From: Gemmatimonadota bacterium
Lineage (GTDB): Bacteria; Gemmatimonadota; Gemmatimonadetes; Longimicrobiales; Gaopeijiaceae
NCBI GenBank assembly: GCA_028873825.1
Contig: JAPPNM010000177.1
Location: 68,212-110,455, forward strand
DNA length: 42,244 nt
Reading direction: 5' to 3'
Both the position numbers and the translations under genes were made by a program. Below are positions 35,338-42,244 of this stretch, piece after piece. Below the pieces are notes generated by a model. It did no database searches. It was not told where the DNA came from and saw only the letters and a program-made list of their open reading frames with translations. Position 1 is the stretch's first letter. Every line of letters starts with the position of its first letter.

Positions 35338-38019
35338 CTACCGGGACAGCCAGTAGCTGAGCTTGGCCATGAACACGTTGTCGGGCGCGGCGCCGAAGAG
35401 ATCGCCTAGGTCCGAGCCGAAGTCGAACCGCCCGGTGCCGGCCGCGTGATTGCGGCCCTGCGACCAGACGAGGTAGAGCACGGACCCCGGAGAGTACTCC
35501 CACCTGAGGACCGCGTTGGAGCGGAACTGCTTGAAGCTGAAGTCCGGATTCCCGAAGGACACCGGGCTCCCGTCCAGCTCGGCCCAATAGCGGCCGCCCT
35601 CCGGGAGCGCCTCCACGGCCTCGAAGCGGTCGGCGTATCGCTCCGCGCGCGGGTCGGCCACGCGCTTGAACGCGCGGTAGCTGCCGGAGGCCACGAAGGG
35701 CTGGGCGTACGCCTGCAGCGAGAGGTCGGCCGTGAAGGCGTAGTCCATGCGGGCGGTCAGCCCCACGGTTGTCTGTTCGATGCGCGCGAACAGGTAGTTG
35801 GGGGCGTCGGTGTCGATGCGGCGGACCCACTGGCGGTCGTCCAGGTTGCGGCTGAGCCTGGCTCCCAGGCTGAAGGTGGCTCTGCCCGACGGCCGCACGC
35901 TGACCGTCGGCGCAACGCCGGCGGACCAGGAATCGCTCTCGGGGCGCACGTTGCCCCAGGAGGCGACGTTGATCCGGACCGGCTTGCGGGCGTCGCTGCC
36001 GAATCCCGCCCAGAAGTTGGTCCCGGCCTCGGTACGGAAGAGCGGACCGCCCCGCAGAAGGCCGGCGGACCAGGCCCCGAGCTCCCGGTTCACGCCCCCG
36101 TATCCGCGCCAGAAGTTCCGGAGCTGGAAATTCACGTTGATGTTGCCTCCGGTTCCGGCGCGGTCGCGGTCGTAGTTCCAGACGTTCCAGGCGTTGAGGT
36201 TGACGAACCAGTTGCGGAACGGGCCCCGGGGCGCGGAGCTGTGGTATCCGCCCCAGACCCAGTGCACGAGGTAGTCGGCGTCGCGCTGATAGCCCAGGTC
36301 GTTCACCTCGAAGCCGGGCGTGCGCGTCTGGAAGCCGGTGCCGATTCGCCACGGGCTGCCCGCGAACTTCGAGACTCCGAAGTCGGCCGCGCCTCCGCCC
36401 AGGCCGGTGCGTTTCCCGTCGAAGCGCACGTGGCCCGCGTCGGGACGCTGGTAGTAGCGGGCGGGCGAACGCTGGGTTCGCGCGATGGCCTCCGCCGAGC
36501 CCGTCACGTAGGAGCCGAGCAGGTAGCCTTCGAGCCGCCATGCGTCGCCCCCGAAGCGGTGCCTGAAATCGACGCCGCCCGCGTAGGCCGCCGACCTGAG
36601 CTCCAGCTCCCCGGCCACGCCGGCGTCCCGGTGTACGGTGGTGCCGATGAAGCCCACCGCCGAACGGCCTTCGGCGAAGTCCCTCTGCACCCTGAGGACT
36701 CCGTGGTTGGAGAACGGCTCGACGGGCTCCTGGAACCGGTCGCCCTCGCCCGGAGCGACGTCTGCGCGCTCCTCGGCGGTCATCGCGTGCAGCGCGCCGA
36801 CCGACCAGCCGCCGGCCGTCTTTCCGGAGAGCTTCCAGGCGCCCAGGATGGTGGTCCGGTCGTCGGCGTCCGCGAAACCTCCCCGCGGATCCGCCCGTCC
36901 CTGGGGCGCGCGCCCTATCCTGCGCGAGTAGAAGAGCGATTCGCCGCCGTCGTCCCCGTCGCCCAGGGCGATGCCGAAGTTGAAGATGCCCGCCCCCTCG
37001 ACGAAGAACGGCCTGCGCTCCGGAAGGAAGGTCTCGAACGCGGTCAGGTTCACGTTGGCGGGGTCCGCCTCGACCTGCCCGAAGTCGGGGTTGACGGTCA
37101 CGTCCAGGGTGATGTCGGAGGTCACCCCGTACCTGAGGTCGGCGCCGGCCGACGCCAGGACGTCCGTGGCTCGATGGAAGGGGTCGGCCTCGTCGCCGGG
37201 AGCGCGCCGCAGGCTGGCCAGCGAGTAGGGCAGAACCTCCAGCCGCCGAGGCGGATCCAGATCCCGCAGCCCGCGGAGCTCGCCGAGGCGCGACACGATG
37301 CCGCCGTCGGCGCGGGTCGTGGGCGCCCACGCCGAGAGCTCGTCCCGGCGCGCGAGGCGGCGCAGGAAGTTGATGCCCCAGGTCTGTTCCTCGCGGTCCC
37401 GGAAGCGCAGCTGGGAGTAGGGGATGCGGAATTCGGCGCTCCATCCCCCTTCGTCGCGCGCGGTCGCCACGTCCCAGACCGCGTCCCACCCCGCATCCTC
37501 GCCGGTGTCGTCGAACCGGTAGACGTCCTGCTTCACCCCGACGGGGTTGACCGCGAACTGGAAGGCCGTGCGCCGGTCGAAGTACGAGTCGACGACCACG
37601 CCCAGGAGATCCGAATACGACTGCTGGTCGCGCCGCGTGAGCTGGCCGGCGATCTCGCTCGCGCTGGTGTCGTGCGCCCGCATGAACACGAACAGAGCCG
37701 CGGCGCCGTAGAGGACGCGCGCCTCGGTGCGCTGGGTAGCCGGTTCGCCCTCGTCGGGCTCGAACTGCGTGAACCGGGTGGCCACGGAGGCCCCTCGCCA
37801 GGCGGCCTCCTCCATGGCGCCGTCGATCGTGATGTGCGCGTCGGCCACGCGCGTCGCCGGGAGAATCGGCACCGTGTCGGTGCCGAGGTCGGCGGGCGCG
37901 GCCCGAACGCCGCCCGCCGCCGCCCCGGCCGCCCCTTCCGGCGGCCGCATCTCCGCGCCGAGGCCCGCCGGCGCCAGCAGCAGCCCGATCAAACATCTCG
38001 CGCGCGTCCTGTCTATCAC
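35338..38019 (-). CDS. DUF5916 outer-membrane protein with N-terminal CBM9-like domain
   Basis: An 893-residue protein. After a signal-like N-terminus (RCLIGLLLAPAGLGAE) there is a carbohydrate-binding-module-9-like domain (about 40-235; ADAHITIDGAMEEAAWRGASVATRFTQFEPDEGEPATQRTEARVLY, WSAEFRIPYSQLRF). The DUF5916 barrel follows, with the hallmark VNPDFGQVEADPANVNLTAFETFLPERRPFFVEG and closing LYLVWSQGRN and AKLSYWLSR. The substrate is unknown; the family is abundant in Bacteroidota and Gemmatimonadota. The GTG at 38019 is preferred because GAGGAGG lies just upstream; an ATG at 38040 adds 7 residues. A longer frame to 38328 is shadow sequence overlapping rplS. Confidence 0.88.
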   Translation of the reverse strand: MIDRTRARCLIGLLLAPAGLGAEMRPPEGAAGAAAGGVRAAPADLGTDTVPILPATRVADAHITIDGAMEEAAWRGASVATRFTQFEPDEGEPATQRTEARVLYGAAALFVFMRAHDTSASEIAGQLTRRDQQSYSDLLGVVVDSYFDRRTAFQFAVNPVGVKQDVYRFDDTGEDAGWDAVWDVATARDEGGWSAEFRIPYSQLRFRDREEQTWGINFLRRLARRDELSAWAPTTRADGGIVSRLGELRGLRDLDPPRRLEVLPYSLASLRRAPGDEADPFHRATDVLASAGADLRYGVTSDITLDVTVNPDFGQVEADPANVNLTAFETFLPERRPFFVEGAGIFNFGIALGDGDDGGESLFYSRRIGRAPQGRADPRGGFADADDRTTILGAWKLSGKTAGGWSVGALHAMTAEERADVAPGEGDRFQEPVEPFSNHGVLRVQRDFAEGRSAVGFIGTTVHRDAGVAGELELRSAAYAGGVDFRHRFGGDAWRLEGYLLGSYVTGSAEAIARTQRSPARYYQRPDAGHVRFDGKRTGLGGGAADFGVSKFAGSPWRIGTGFQTRTPGFEVNDLGYQRDADYLVHWVWGGYHSSAPRGPFRNWFVNLNAWNVWNYDRDRAGTGGNINVNFQLRNFWRGYGGVNRELGAWSAGLLRGGPLFRTEAGTNFWAGFGSDARKPVRINVASWGNVRPESDSWSAGVAPTVSVRPSGRATFSLGARLSRNLDDRQWVRRIDTDAPNYLFARIEQTTVGLTARMDYAFTADLSLQAYAQPFVASGSYRAFKRVADPRAERYADRFEAVEALPEGGRYWAELDGSPVSFGNPDFSFKQFRSNAVLRWEYSPGSVLYLVWSQGRNHAAGTGRFDFGSDLGDLFGAAPDNVFMAKLSYWLSR

Positions 38020-38091
38020 CACTCCTCCTCGCGTTTGCATGCACGTATGGAACGAAACGAGACCACTACGCGGTCGCAGCGCCGGGGGTTT

Positions 38092-38143
38092 CCCGCCGGG
38101 AGCGCCGCCGCGACCTTCCCGCCGGGAGCGCCGCCGTGACCTT
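38092..38143 (+). repeat. 26-bp tandem repeat in the divergent DUF5916-rplS region
   Basis: Two adjacent copies (38092-38117 and 38118-38143), each opening CCCGCCGGGAGCGCCGCCG and ending GACCTT, differ at a single base. They lie between the two divergent promoters. Confidence 0.8.
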
Positions 38144-38163
38144 CCGGCCCCGCCCCTTCGCAC

Positions 38164-38192
38164 TTCCGAAAAGACCCGCGAGAGCCTATCTT
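38164..38192 (+). promoter_or_regulatory. Candidate promoter for rplS-rnhB
   Basis: TTCCGA (38164-38169) and TATCTT (38187-38192, continuing TG) are 17 bases apart, about 60 bases before rplS. The extended TATCTTTG matches the TAnnTTTG -10 known from Bacteroidota. Confidence 0.45.
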
Positions 38193-38254
38193 TGCTGGCT
38201 TGCAGACGCTGAAGCCGCGAACCGGCAACGGAACCACGGGAGGGGAACCCGGCC

Positions 38255-38614
38255 ATGGCGGACATACTCCACAAACTCGACATGGAGCAGGCGCGCGACG
38301 ACCTTCCCGACTTCGCGCCCGGCGACACCGTCAGGGTCCTCTACCGGGTCCGCGAGGGGCAGAAGGAACGGATCCAGGTATTCGAAGGGGTCTGCCTCGG
38401 ACGGCGGGGCTCGGGGATGGGAGAGACCTTCACAGTCCGCAAGATCTCCGGCGGCATCGGGGTCGAACGCGTCTTCCCGGTCAACGCCCCCACGGTAGGC
38501 GGCGTCGAGGTCGTGCGCCGCGGGCGGGTCCGCAGGGCCAAGCTCTACTACCTGAGGGGACTGCGCGGCAAGGCCGCCCGCATCAAGGAAAAGCGGACCT
38601 TCCGGCCGGGCTAG
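38255..38614 (+). CDS. rplS: Ribosomal protein bL19
   Basis: Large-subunit protein at the 30S-50S interface. It has 119 residues: [56 protein letters not shown] and the C-terminal [22 protein letters not shown] are all conserved. The usual rpsP-rimM-trmD-rplS operon is split here: two minus-strand outer-membrane genes (34584-38019) separate trmD from rplS, which therefore has its own promoter region. Confidence 0.97.
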   Translation: MADILHKLDMEQARDDLPDFAPGDTVRVLYRVREGQKERIQVFEGVCLGRRGSGMGETFTVRKISGGIGVERVFPVNAPTVGGVEVVRRGRVRRAKLYYLRGLRGKAARIKEKRTFRPG

Positions 38615-38668
38615 CCGCTGGACATCCTCGCATACGAACGGGGGTTCTGGGAACGGGGCCTGCCGCGC

Positions 38669-39271
38669 GTGGCGGGGGTGGACGAAGTCGGGCGGGGGCC
38701 GATCGCGGGACCCGTGGTGGCGGCGGTCGTGGTCCTCGCCGAGGGGACGGCCGTCGAGGGCGCCGCCGACTCCAAGACGCTGACCCCGCGGAGGCGGGCC
38801 GAGATCGCGGAGGAGATCCGTGCGCGGGCGGCGGCCGTCTCGCTCGGCGCGGCGTCCGCGCGGGAGATCGACCGGGTGAACATCCTGCGCGCCACCGCGC
38901 TCGCCATGAACCGGGCGCTGGACCGCCTGCCGGCGCCGCCGGACCACGTCGTCGTGGACGGGCTGCCGGTGCGCGATCTGGCGCGGGAGCACGACGCGGT
39001 GGTGGGCGGGGACGGCCTCGTCCACTCCATAGCCTGCGCGTCGATCGTGGCCAAGGTGTGCCGCGACCGCCTCATGACGCGCCTGGCCGCGCGCTACCCC
39101 GGCTACGGATGGGAACGGAACATGGGCTACGCCACGCCCGGCCACCGGCGGGCCGTGGGGAGGGCGGGGCTGACGCCGCACCACCGTACGACGTTCGGGC
39201 CGATGCAGCTGGAGCTGGCGCTGGGGGAGGGCGTCGGGCCGGGGGGGCGCCGCGGGGACGGCGGGACGTGA
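38669..39271 (+). CDS. rnhB: Ribonuclease HII
   Basis: Cuts RNA in RNA-DNA hybrids and removes single ribonucleotides from DNA. The active-site block GVDEVGRGPIAGPVVAAVVV gives Asp5 and Glu6 (GTG numbering); DSKTL, HVVVDGLP, ASIVAKVCRDRLM and GYATPGH complete the family pattern. From GTG 38669 it has 200 residues. Family-like sequence extends 17 codons further upstream (LDILAYERGFWERGLPRV) to a CTG at 38618, but the only in-frame non-CTG start is GTG 38669, since the rplS TAG closes the frame at 38612. The true start may be CTG. It lies directly after rplS. Confidence 0.92.
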   Translation: MAGVDEVGRGPIAGPVVAAVVVLAEGTAVEGAADSKTLTPRRRAEIAEEIRARAAAVSLGAASAREIDRVNILRATALAMNRALDRLPAPPDHVVVDGLPVRDLAREHDAVVGGDGLVHSIACASIVAKVCRDRLMTRLAARYPGYGWERNMGYATPGHRRAVGRAGLTPHHRTTFGPMQLELALGEGVGPGGRRGDGGT

Positions 39272-39314
39272 GCAGGCCGACCGGGCCGAAGGGCGACTCC
39301 GATGTACACTACAC

Positions 39315-39343
39315 ATTACATAATGTAAGGTGCTGATTACATT
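39315..39343 (+). promoter_or_regulatory. Promoter/operator (element B) upstream of the DUF4143 ATPase
   Basis: By alignment with element A, the -35 is ATTACA (39315-39320) and the -10 is TACATT (39338-39343), with 17 bases between. TTACAT-A-ATGTAA (39316-39328) is a perfect 13-base palindrome over the -35. TGTAA (39324-39328) with TTACA (39337-39341) repeats the 8-base-gap inverted repeat of element A. The DNA is strikingly AT-rich for this genome. Confidence 0.6.
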
Positions 39344-39412
39344 GTGAACCACTCGAACGAACCGGTCAGCCGGTCGCGCAAGCGCCTTTCGGAGCCTGTC
39401 GTCTTGTAAATT

Positions 39413-39427
39413 TGCATTTGAAATGCA
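39413..39427 (+). promoter_or_regulatory. Perfect palindrome 19 bases before the ATPase start
   Basis: TGCATTT (39413-39419), a central G, and AAATGCA (39421-39427) form a perfect inverted repeat in an AT-rich patch (39404-39445) directly before the ATG at 39446. It is a likely protein-binding site, possibly for autoregulation by the product or a partner. Confidence 0.5.
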
Positions 39428-39445
39428 GATTTGAGACACTATCAC

Positions 39446-40666
39446 ATGACCAACTACCTTGCGAGATCCCTCGAGCCGGTCCTGCGGAGAGCCGTTTCGG
39501 AGTTCCCGGCCGTCGTGCTGACCGGCCCCAGGCAGTCGGGGAAGAGCACGCTCCTGAGGCACCTCTTCGGGGGCGAATACGGCTATGTCTCCCTTGAACT
39601 CCCCGACGTTCGCGATTCGGTGGCCGAAGACCCGAGGTCCTTCCTGGCGCGTTTTCCGCCGCCGGTGATCTACGACGAGGTCCAGTTCGCTCCGGGGCTT
39701 CTCCCGTACGTCAAGGAGAGGATAGACGAGGACCGCGGCCGCGCCGGACGGTTCCTGCTTTCGGGATCCCAGAACCTGCTTCTCAACGAACGGATCACCG
39801 AGTCGCTTCCCGGGCGCGCCGCGATCCTTCACCTGCTGCCCATGTCCCGGCGGGAAGCCTGCGGCGAGGTCGACGCACCGCTGCTGTGGGAGGCGGAAAC
39901 CGGAACCGGGACCGGACAGCCGCTGTCGCCCCGGGAGCTGTGGCGCGAGTTCCTGCGAGGCGGTTATCCCGAACTCGTCGCCGACCCCGGCCGCGACCTT
40001 CACCTCTGGCACTCCAGCTACATCCAGACCTACCTGGAGCGGGATGTTCGCAGCCTCCGCCAGGTCGGGGACCTCGGGCGGTTTCGGAGTTTTCTGCGAG
40101 CGGTCGCGGCGCGGACAGGCCAACTGCTCAACCTGAGCGACATCGCCCGGGATCTGGGCGTGGCCGTCAACACCGCGAAGGCCTGGCTCTCGGTTCTGGA
40201 GGCGACGCACCAGGTCTTCGTCGTGCGGCCCTACTTCGCCAACATCGGCAAACGCCTGGTCAAGGCCCCCAGGGTCTACTTCGCCGACCTGGGCACCCTC
40301 TGCCACCTGACGGGCCTGAAGGATCCGGACCACGCCGCCGCCGGGCCGCTGGCGGGAGCGCTGATGGAAGCGGCGGTCCTGGGAGAGATCGTCAAGACGC
40401 TCACCCACCGGGGCGAGCGCCCGGAGGTGTTTTTCTGGCGCACGGCCGCCGGGGCGGAGGTGGACTTCCTCGTTGAGGCGGAGGCACGGCTCGTTCCCAT
40501 CGAGGTGAGGACGACGGCCACGCCTCGGTCCGGGATGGTTCGCGGGATTCGAAGTCTGCGCAACGACCTGGGCGACCGGTGCGGCCCGGGGTTCCTCGTC
40601 CATGCGGGGCACGGGCGGCTTCCGATGGGACATGGAGTGACGGCCGCCGGGTTCGTGGATCTGTAG
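39446..40666 (+). CDS. AAA ATPase with DUF4143 domain
   Basis: A 406-residue cytoplasmic protein. The N-terminal AAA_14 P-loop domain carries Walker A GPRQSGKST (27-35) and Walker B VIYDEVQ with Asp77-Glu78; LLSGSQN is the sensor-like motif. The C-terminal DUF4143 (about 195-355; YIQTYLERDVRSLRQVGDLGRF, GVAVNTAKAWLSVLEATHQVF, KAPRVYFADLGTLCHLTG, FFWRTAAGAEVDFLVE) ends in a restriction-endonuclease-like fold whose D-x-E pattern is visible. These ATPases are widespread, often patchily distributed, and of unknown function. ATG 39446 is preferred over TTG 39431. It sits after rnhB, where yraN is common in other genomes. Confidence 0.9.
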   Translation: MTNYLARSLEPVLRRAVSEFPAVVLTGPRQSGKSTLLRHLFGGEYGYVSLELPDVRDSVAEDPRSFLARFPPPVIYDEVQFAPGLLPYVKERIDEDRGRAGRFLLSGSQNLLLNERITESLPGRAAILHLLPMSRREACGEVDAPLLWEAETGTGTGQPLSPRELWREFLRGGYPELVADPGRDLHLWHSSYIQTYLERDVRSLRQVGDLGRFRSFLRAVAARTGQLLNLSDIARDLGVAVNTAKAWLSVLEATHQVFVVRPYFANIGKRLVKAPRVYFADLGTLCHLTGLKDPDHAAAGPLAGALMEAAVLGEIVKTLTHRGERPEVFFWRTAAGAEVDFLVEAEARLVPIEVRTTATPRSGMVRGIRSLRNDLGDRCGPGFLVHAGHGRLPMGHGVTAAGFVDL

Positions 40667-40722
40667 GAGGCCGGGAAACGGGACGGAGGGATCGGGGCGT
40701 CCCGCCGAGCGGGGGGCCTCGT

Positions 40723-40728
40723 TACCTT
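40723..40728 (+). promoter_or_regulatory. Candidate -10 box for tRNA-Lys
   Basis: TACCTT (continuing TC) ends 6 bases before the mature tRNA 5' end at 40735. It resembles the other TANCTTT boxes of the window. No -35 is evident. Confidence 0.3.
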
Positions 40729-40734
40729 TCCGGC

Positions 40735-40807
<73 letters not shown>

Positions 40808-40835
40808 CTTCGGGGGACGCCGGCCGGCGCATGAT

Positions 40836-40853
40836 CCGGCCGGGGCGGGCCGG
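40836..40853 (+). terminator. GC hairpin after tRNA-Lys, possible terminator
   Basis: CCGGCC (40836-40841) pairs with GGCCGG (40848-40853) around a 6-base loop, between the tRNA and the converging Rpn gene. No T-run follows. Confidence 0.3.
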
Positions 40854-40869
40854 CCGGGGGACGGAGGGG

Positions 40870-41856
40870 TCAGGCCGTCCGCACCCGCTCGATGAACTCC
40901 TCGCCGGTTCCGCACTCGAACAGCGCGTCGATCACCCTGTCGATGCCCTCGGGGCCGGGCAGTCCCGCGAGCACGTCGGACACCCGCCCCGCCGTATCCT
41001 CTCCGAACCTCCGGACGATCTGCCGCCGCAGAACCATCGCCTGACCCTGGCGGCGACCGTCCCGGCGGCCCTCCCGGCGGCCCTCCCGGCGGCCCTCCCG
41101 GGCCCCCCTCCTGACCAGCTCGTCCAGACCCCGCTGAAACCTGTCCGCGATCTCGTCCATCGTCTTCGCCCCTCCCAGCTTCAGTTTCTCCGTGTGGCCC
41201 CTCAATTCTAGCATCGTCCTCACGCGTCCGGCCATGAACGCCTCCAGCCTCGGGTCCCCGCGATCCGCGACCGCGAGCCGCAGGGCCGCCACCTGCGAGG
41301 CCATCTCCTCCGGCGAGAGGCTGCGCGCCAGGCCCAGCACGAGCGCCGTGACGTCGTTCCGCGGCCGGCCGCCACCCTCCTCGTCTCTCCACGACACCAG
41401 GCGGAAGCGGCCCGGGTCGGAACGCCGGAAGAGACGGGTCACGCGATCCGGGCCGCGCCAGGGGCCGTCGCCGTGGTAGAGGACCAGGCAGACGAACTCC
41501 GGCGGCGCGTCGGAGGCCCGCAGGTCTTCTCCGGCCACGATTCGCTCGAGCGCCAGCGAGGCGTAGGTGGTCGTGCGCAGCGCCATGAACCGTTCGGGCC
41601 TTCGCTGGAACTCGACCAGGAACACGACTCTCCCTCCGTCGAAGGTGTCGGCCGACCAGATCATGTCGGGGTGGCGCCGCTGCAGGGTCTTCCCGCTGAC
41701 GAGCTCGGCGGGTTCCTGGCGCAGGGTCGAGAAGTCGGTCTCGCCGGCCCACTCGGGCACATGGTCGCGGATGAGGATCTCGATCATGCCGCGGTCGGCG
41801 AAGACCGACTTGAGCAGGGGGTCGTGCACGGCGTCTCCGGCGTGGGGGACGCCCAA
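40870..41856 (-). CDS. Rpn-family putative nuclease (Transposase_31 / PD-(D/E)XK)
   Basis: Resembles recombination-promoting nucleases RpnA-E, once called putative transposases. DAVHDPLLKSVFADRGMIEILIRDHVPEW is the family opening. The nuclease core has the Asp in RRHPDMIW and the ExQ pair in VFLVEFQRRPERFMALRTTTYASL. The C-terminal part has a run of REGR/RDGR units (about residues 245-268) and then VLRRQIVRRFGEDTAGRVSDVLAG. The TTG at 41856 (328 residues) starts about 11 residues before the conserved region; an ATG at 41925 would run into the tRNA-like sequence with Arg/Pro-rich residues. It lies antisense between tRNA-Lys and a tRNA-like remnant. Confidence 0.82.
   Translation of the reverse strand: MGVPHAGDAVHDPLLKSVFADRGMIEILIRDHVPEWAGETDFSTLRQEPAELVSGKTLQRRHPDMIWSADTFDGGRVVFLVEFQRRPERFMALRTTTYASLALERIVAGEDLRASDAPPEFVCLVLYHGDGPWRGPDRVTRLFRRSDPGRFRLVSWRDEEGGGRPRNDVTALVLGLARSLSPEEMASQVAALRLAVADRGDPRLEAFMAGRVRTMLELRGHTEKLKLGGAKTMDEIADRFQRGLDELVRRGAREGRREGRREGRRDGRRQGQAMVLRRQIVRRFGEDTAGRVSDVLAGLPGPEGIDRVIDALFECGTGEEFIERVRTA
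41056..41103 (-). repeat. 12-bp tandem repeats encoding RREG units in the Rpn gene
   Basis: About four copies of a 12-base unit (plus strand GGCGGCCCTCCC and variants) encode RREG/RRDG repeats. Such RxEG runs are usual at this place in Rpn-family proteins; strand slippage would change their number in frame. Confidence 0.75.
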
Positions 41857-42244
41857 GTTCGCGGGAGGGCGCGGGCGCGGGCATGGCCGGATGGGACGGG
41901 TTGCCGCGAGGCCGGGCCGCCGCATCGGAGCCGGGCGGGGACGCAGCCGGCGCTCCTGGTCCGCAGGTCCCGGGTTCGATCCCCGGTCGGCCCGCTCAGG
42001 GGGCGCCGGCCGGGCGCGGTGCGGAACCGCTGGCGGGAATCGGCGGCGAGCCGCGGGAGGCCCGGCTCTCCGCCTTGCCGGGAGACTAGGTGCGAGGCAC
42101 GAAGGCCCGCGAGATCCGGATTTCCGCTTCGGGGGCGTTGCGAGCGACATCGGAGCTTCGGACGGCGAGCGAACCGCGACGCAACGAACGGTGATTGTGC
42201 ATTTGGCGCACGGAATCTAGCCGTTTTCCGGGTCATTTTCCACC
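41857..42244. other. Right-end non-coding region
   Basis: These 388 bases hold the tRNA-like remnant and otherwise nothing I can support. The open frames on both strands are Arg/Pro/Gly-rich shadows without family similarity. The last 70 bases are less GC-rich and may lead into the promoter of a gene beyond the window. Confidence 0.5.
41914..41994 (+). pseudogene. Degenerate tRNA-like sequence
   Basis: A perfect T arm (CCGGG-TTCGATC-CCCGG, 41970-41986) is followed by TCGGCCC (41987-41993). GGGCCGC at 41914-41920 could pair with that at six of seven positions, giving a tRNA-sized span of about 80 bases. The D arm and anticodon stem do not fold (CTCCTGG in the loop position lacks a matching stem), so this is a remnant or chance 3' half rather than a working tRNA. 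Confidence 0.4.

Noticed and set aside
35446..38139. 897-residue plus-strand open frame antisense to the DUF5916 gene
   Set aside because: It is a high-GC shadow: the product is Val/Gly/Ala/Arg-rich without family motifs, while the minus strand encodes a clear DUF5916 protein with signal peptide.
38186..40633. 815-residue minus-strand open frame across rplS, rnhB and the ATPase
   Set aside because: It spans three recognisable plus-strand genes and two promoters; its translation is Arg/Pro/Gly/His-rich with no conserved domain.
40870..41856. Active transposon because of the Transposase_31 label
   Set aside because: Rpn proteins are nucleases without terminal inverted repeats; none were seen flanking this gene, so no mobile element is called.
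41914..41994. Functional second tRNA gene
   Set aside because: The T arm and most acceptor pairs form, but no anticodon stem or D arm can be drawn.
42058..42244. Start of another gene at the right edge
   Set aside because: No open frame with a ribosome site and recognisable protein begins before the window ends.

Overview
This 42.2 kb window is chromosomal DNA of a very GC-rich, double-membraned bacterium. LolA, apolipoprotein N-acyltransferase, a SurA/PpiD-type periplasmic chaperone and at least four outer-membrane beta-barrel genes show the outer membrane. The combination (aroQ-efp-accB-accC block, DUF5916 barrel, YlbF-family protein and myo-inositol-phosphate synthase in a diderm, ATGA/GTGA-coupled genes) is most like Gemmatimonadota. 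That placement is inference from gene content, not a phylogeny. The window is mostly dense core genome. Nearly all genes are on the plus strand; the long ORFs on the opposite strand are GC-driven shadows.

Layout. 1-1604 (minus): N-terminal part of a PpiD/SurA-like peptidyl-prolyl isomerase, cut by the window edge. 1952-12980 (plus): aroQ, efp, accB, accC, comB, ftsK, lolA, rimO, a Gfo/Idh/MocA oxidoreductase and lnt, many with overlapping stop/start codons. 13081-13695 (minus): an AT-richer outer-membrane protein gene that interrupts the run. 14156-30296 (plus): prfA, prmC, a YlbF-like gene, a CDP-alcohol phosphatidyltransferase, myo-inositol-1-phosphate synthase, tmk, a CtpA-type protease, an asparaginase, obgE, dprA, hemW, hrcA, dnaJ, a secreted barrel-like protein and purA. 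30340-31211: a small accessory island with a near-consensus sigma70-type promoter and two unknown small genes. 31301-39271: ffh, rpsP, rimM, trmD (plus), then two outer-membrane genes (minus), then rplS and rnhB (plus). 39303-40666: a DUF4143 ATPase behind a promoter/operator related to the one at 30340. 40735-42244: tRNA-Lys, an Rpn-family nuclease gene and a degenerate tRNA-like sequence.

How the genes work together. AccB/AccC begin fatty-acid synthesis. The phosphatidyltransferase and inositol-phosphate synthase are adjacent and probably make inositol phospholipid. Lnt and LolA serve lipoprotein maturation and export. EF-P, RF1, PrmC, RimO, S16, RimM, TrmD, L19, ObgE and Ffh form a translation/ribosome/secretion set. 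FtsK, DprA, RNase HII, Tmk and PurA serve DNA and nucleotides.

The observations most worth follow-up are: the two related promoter/operator elements (30340-30385 and 39303-39348) sharing a TGTAA-N8-TTACA inverted repeat; the unknown two-gene module behind the first; the 142-residue repetitive acidic tail on ribosomal protein S16; the inositol-lipid gene pair; a 53-bp direct repeat before lolA; and the tRNA-like remnant beside the Rpn gene.
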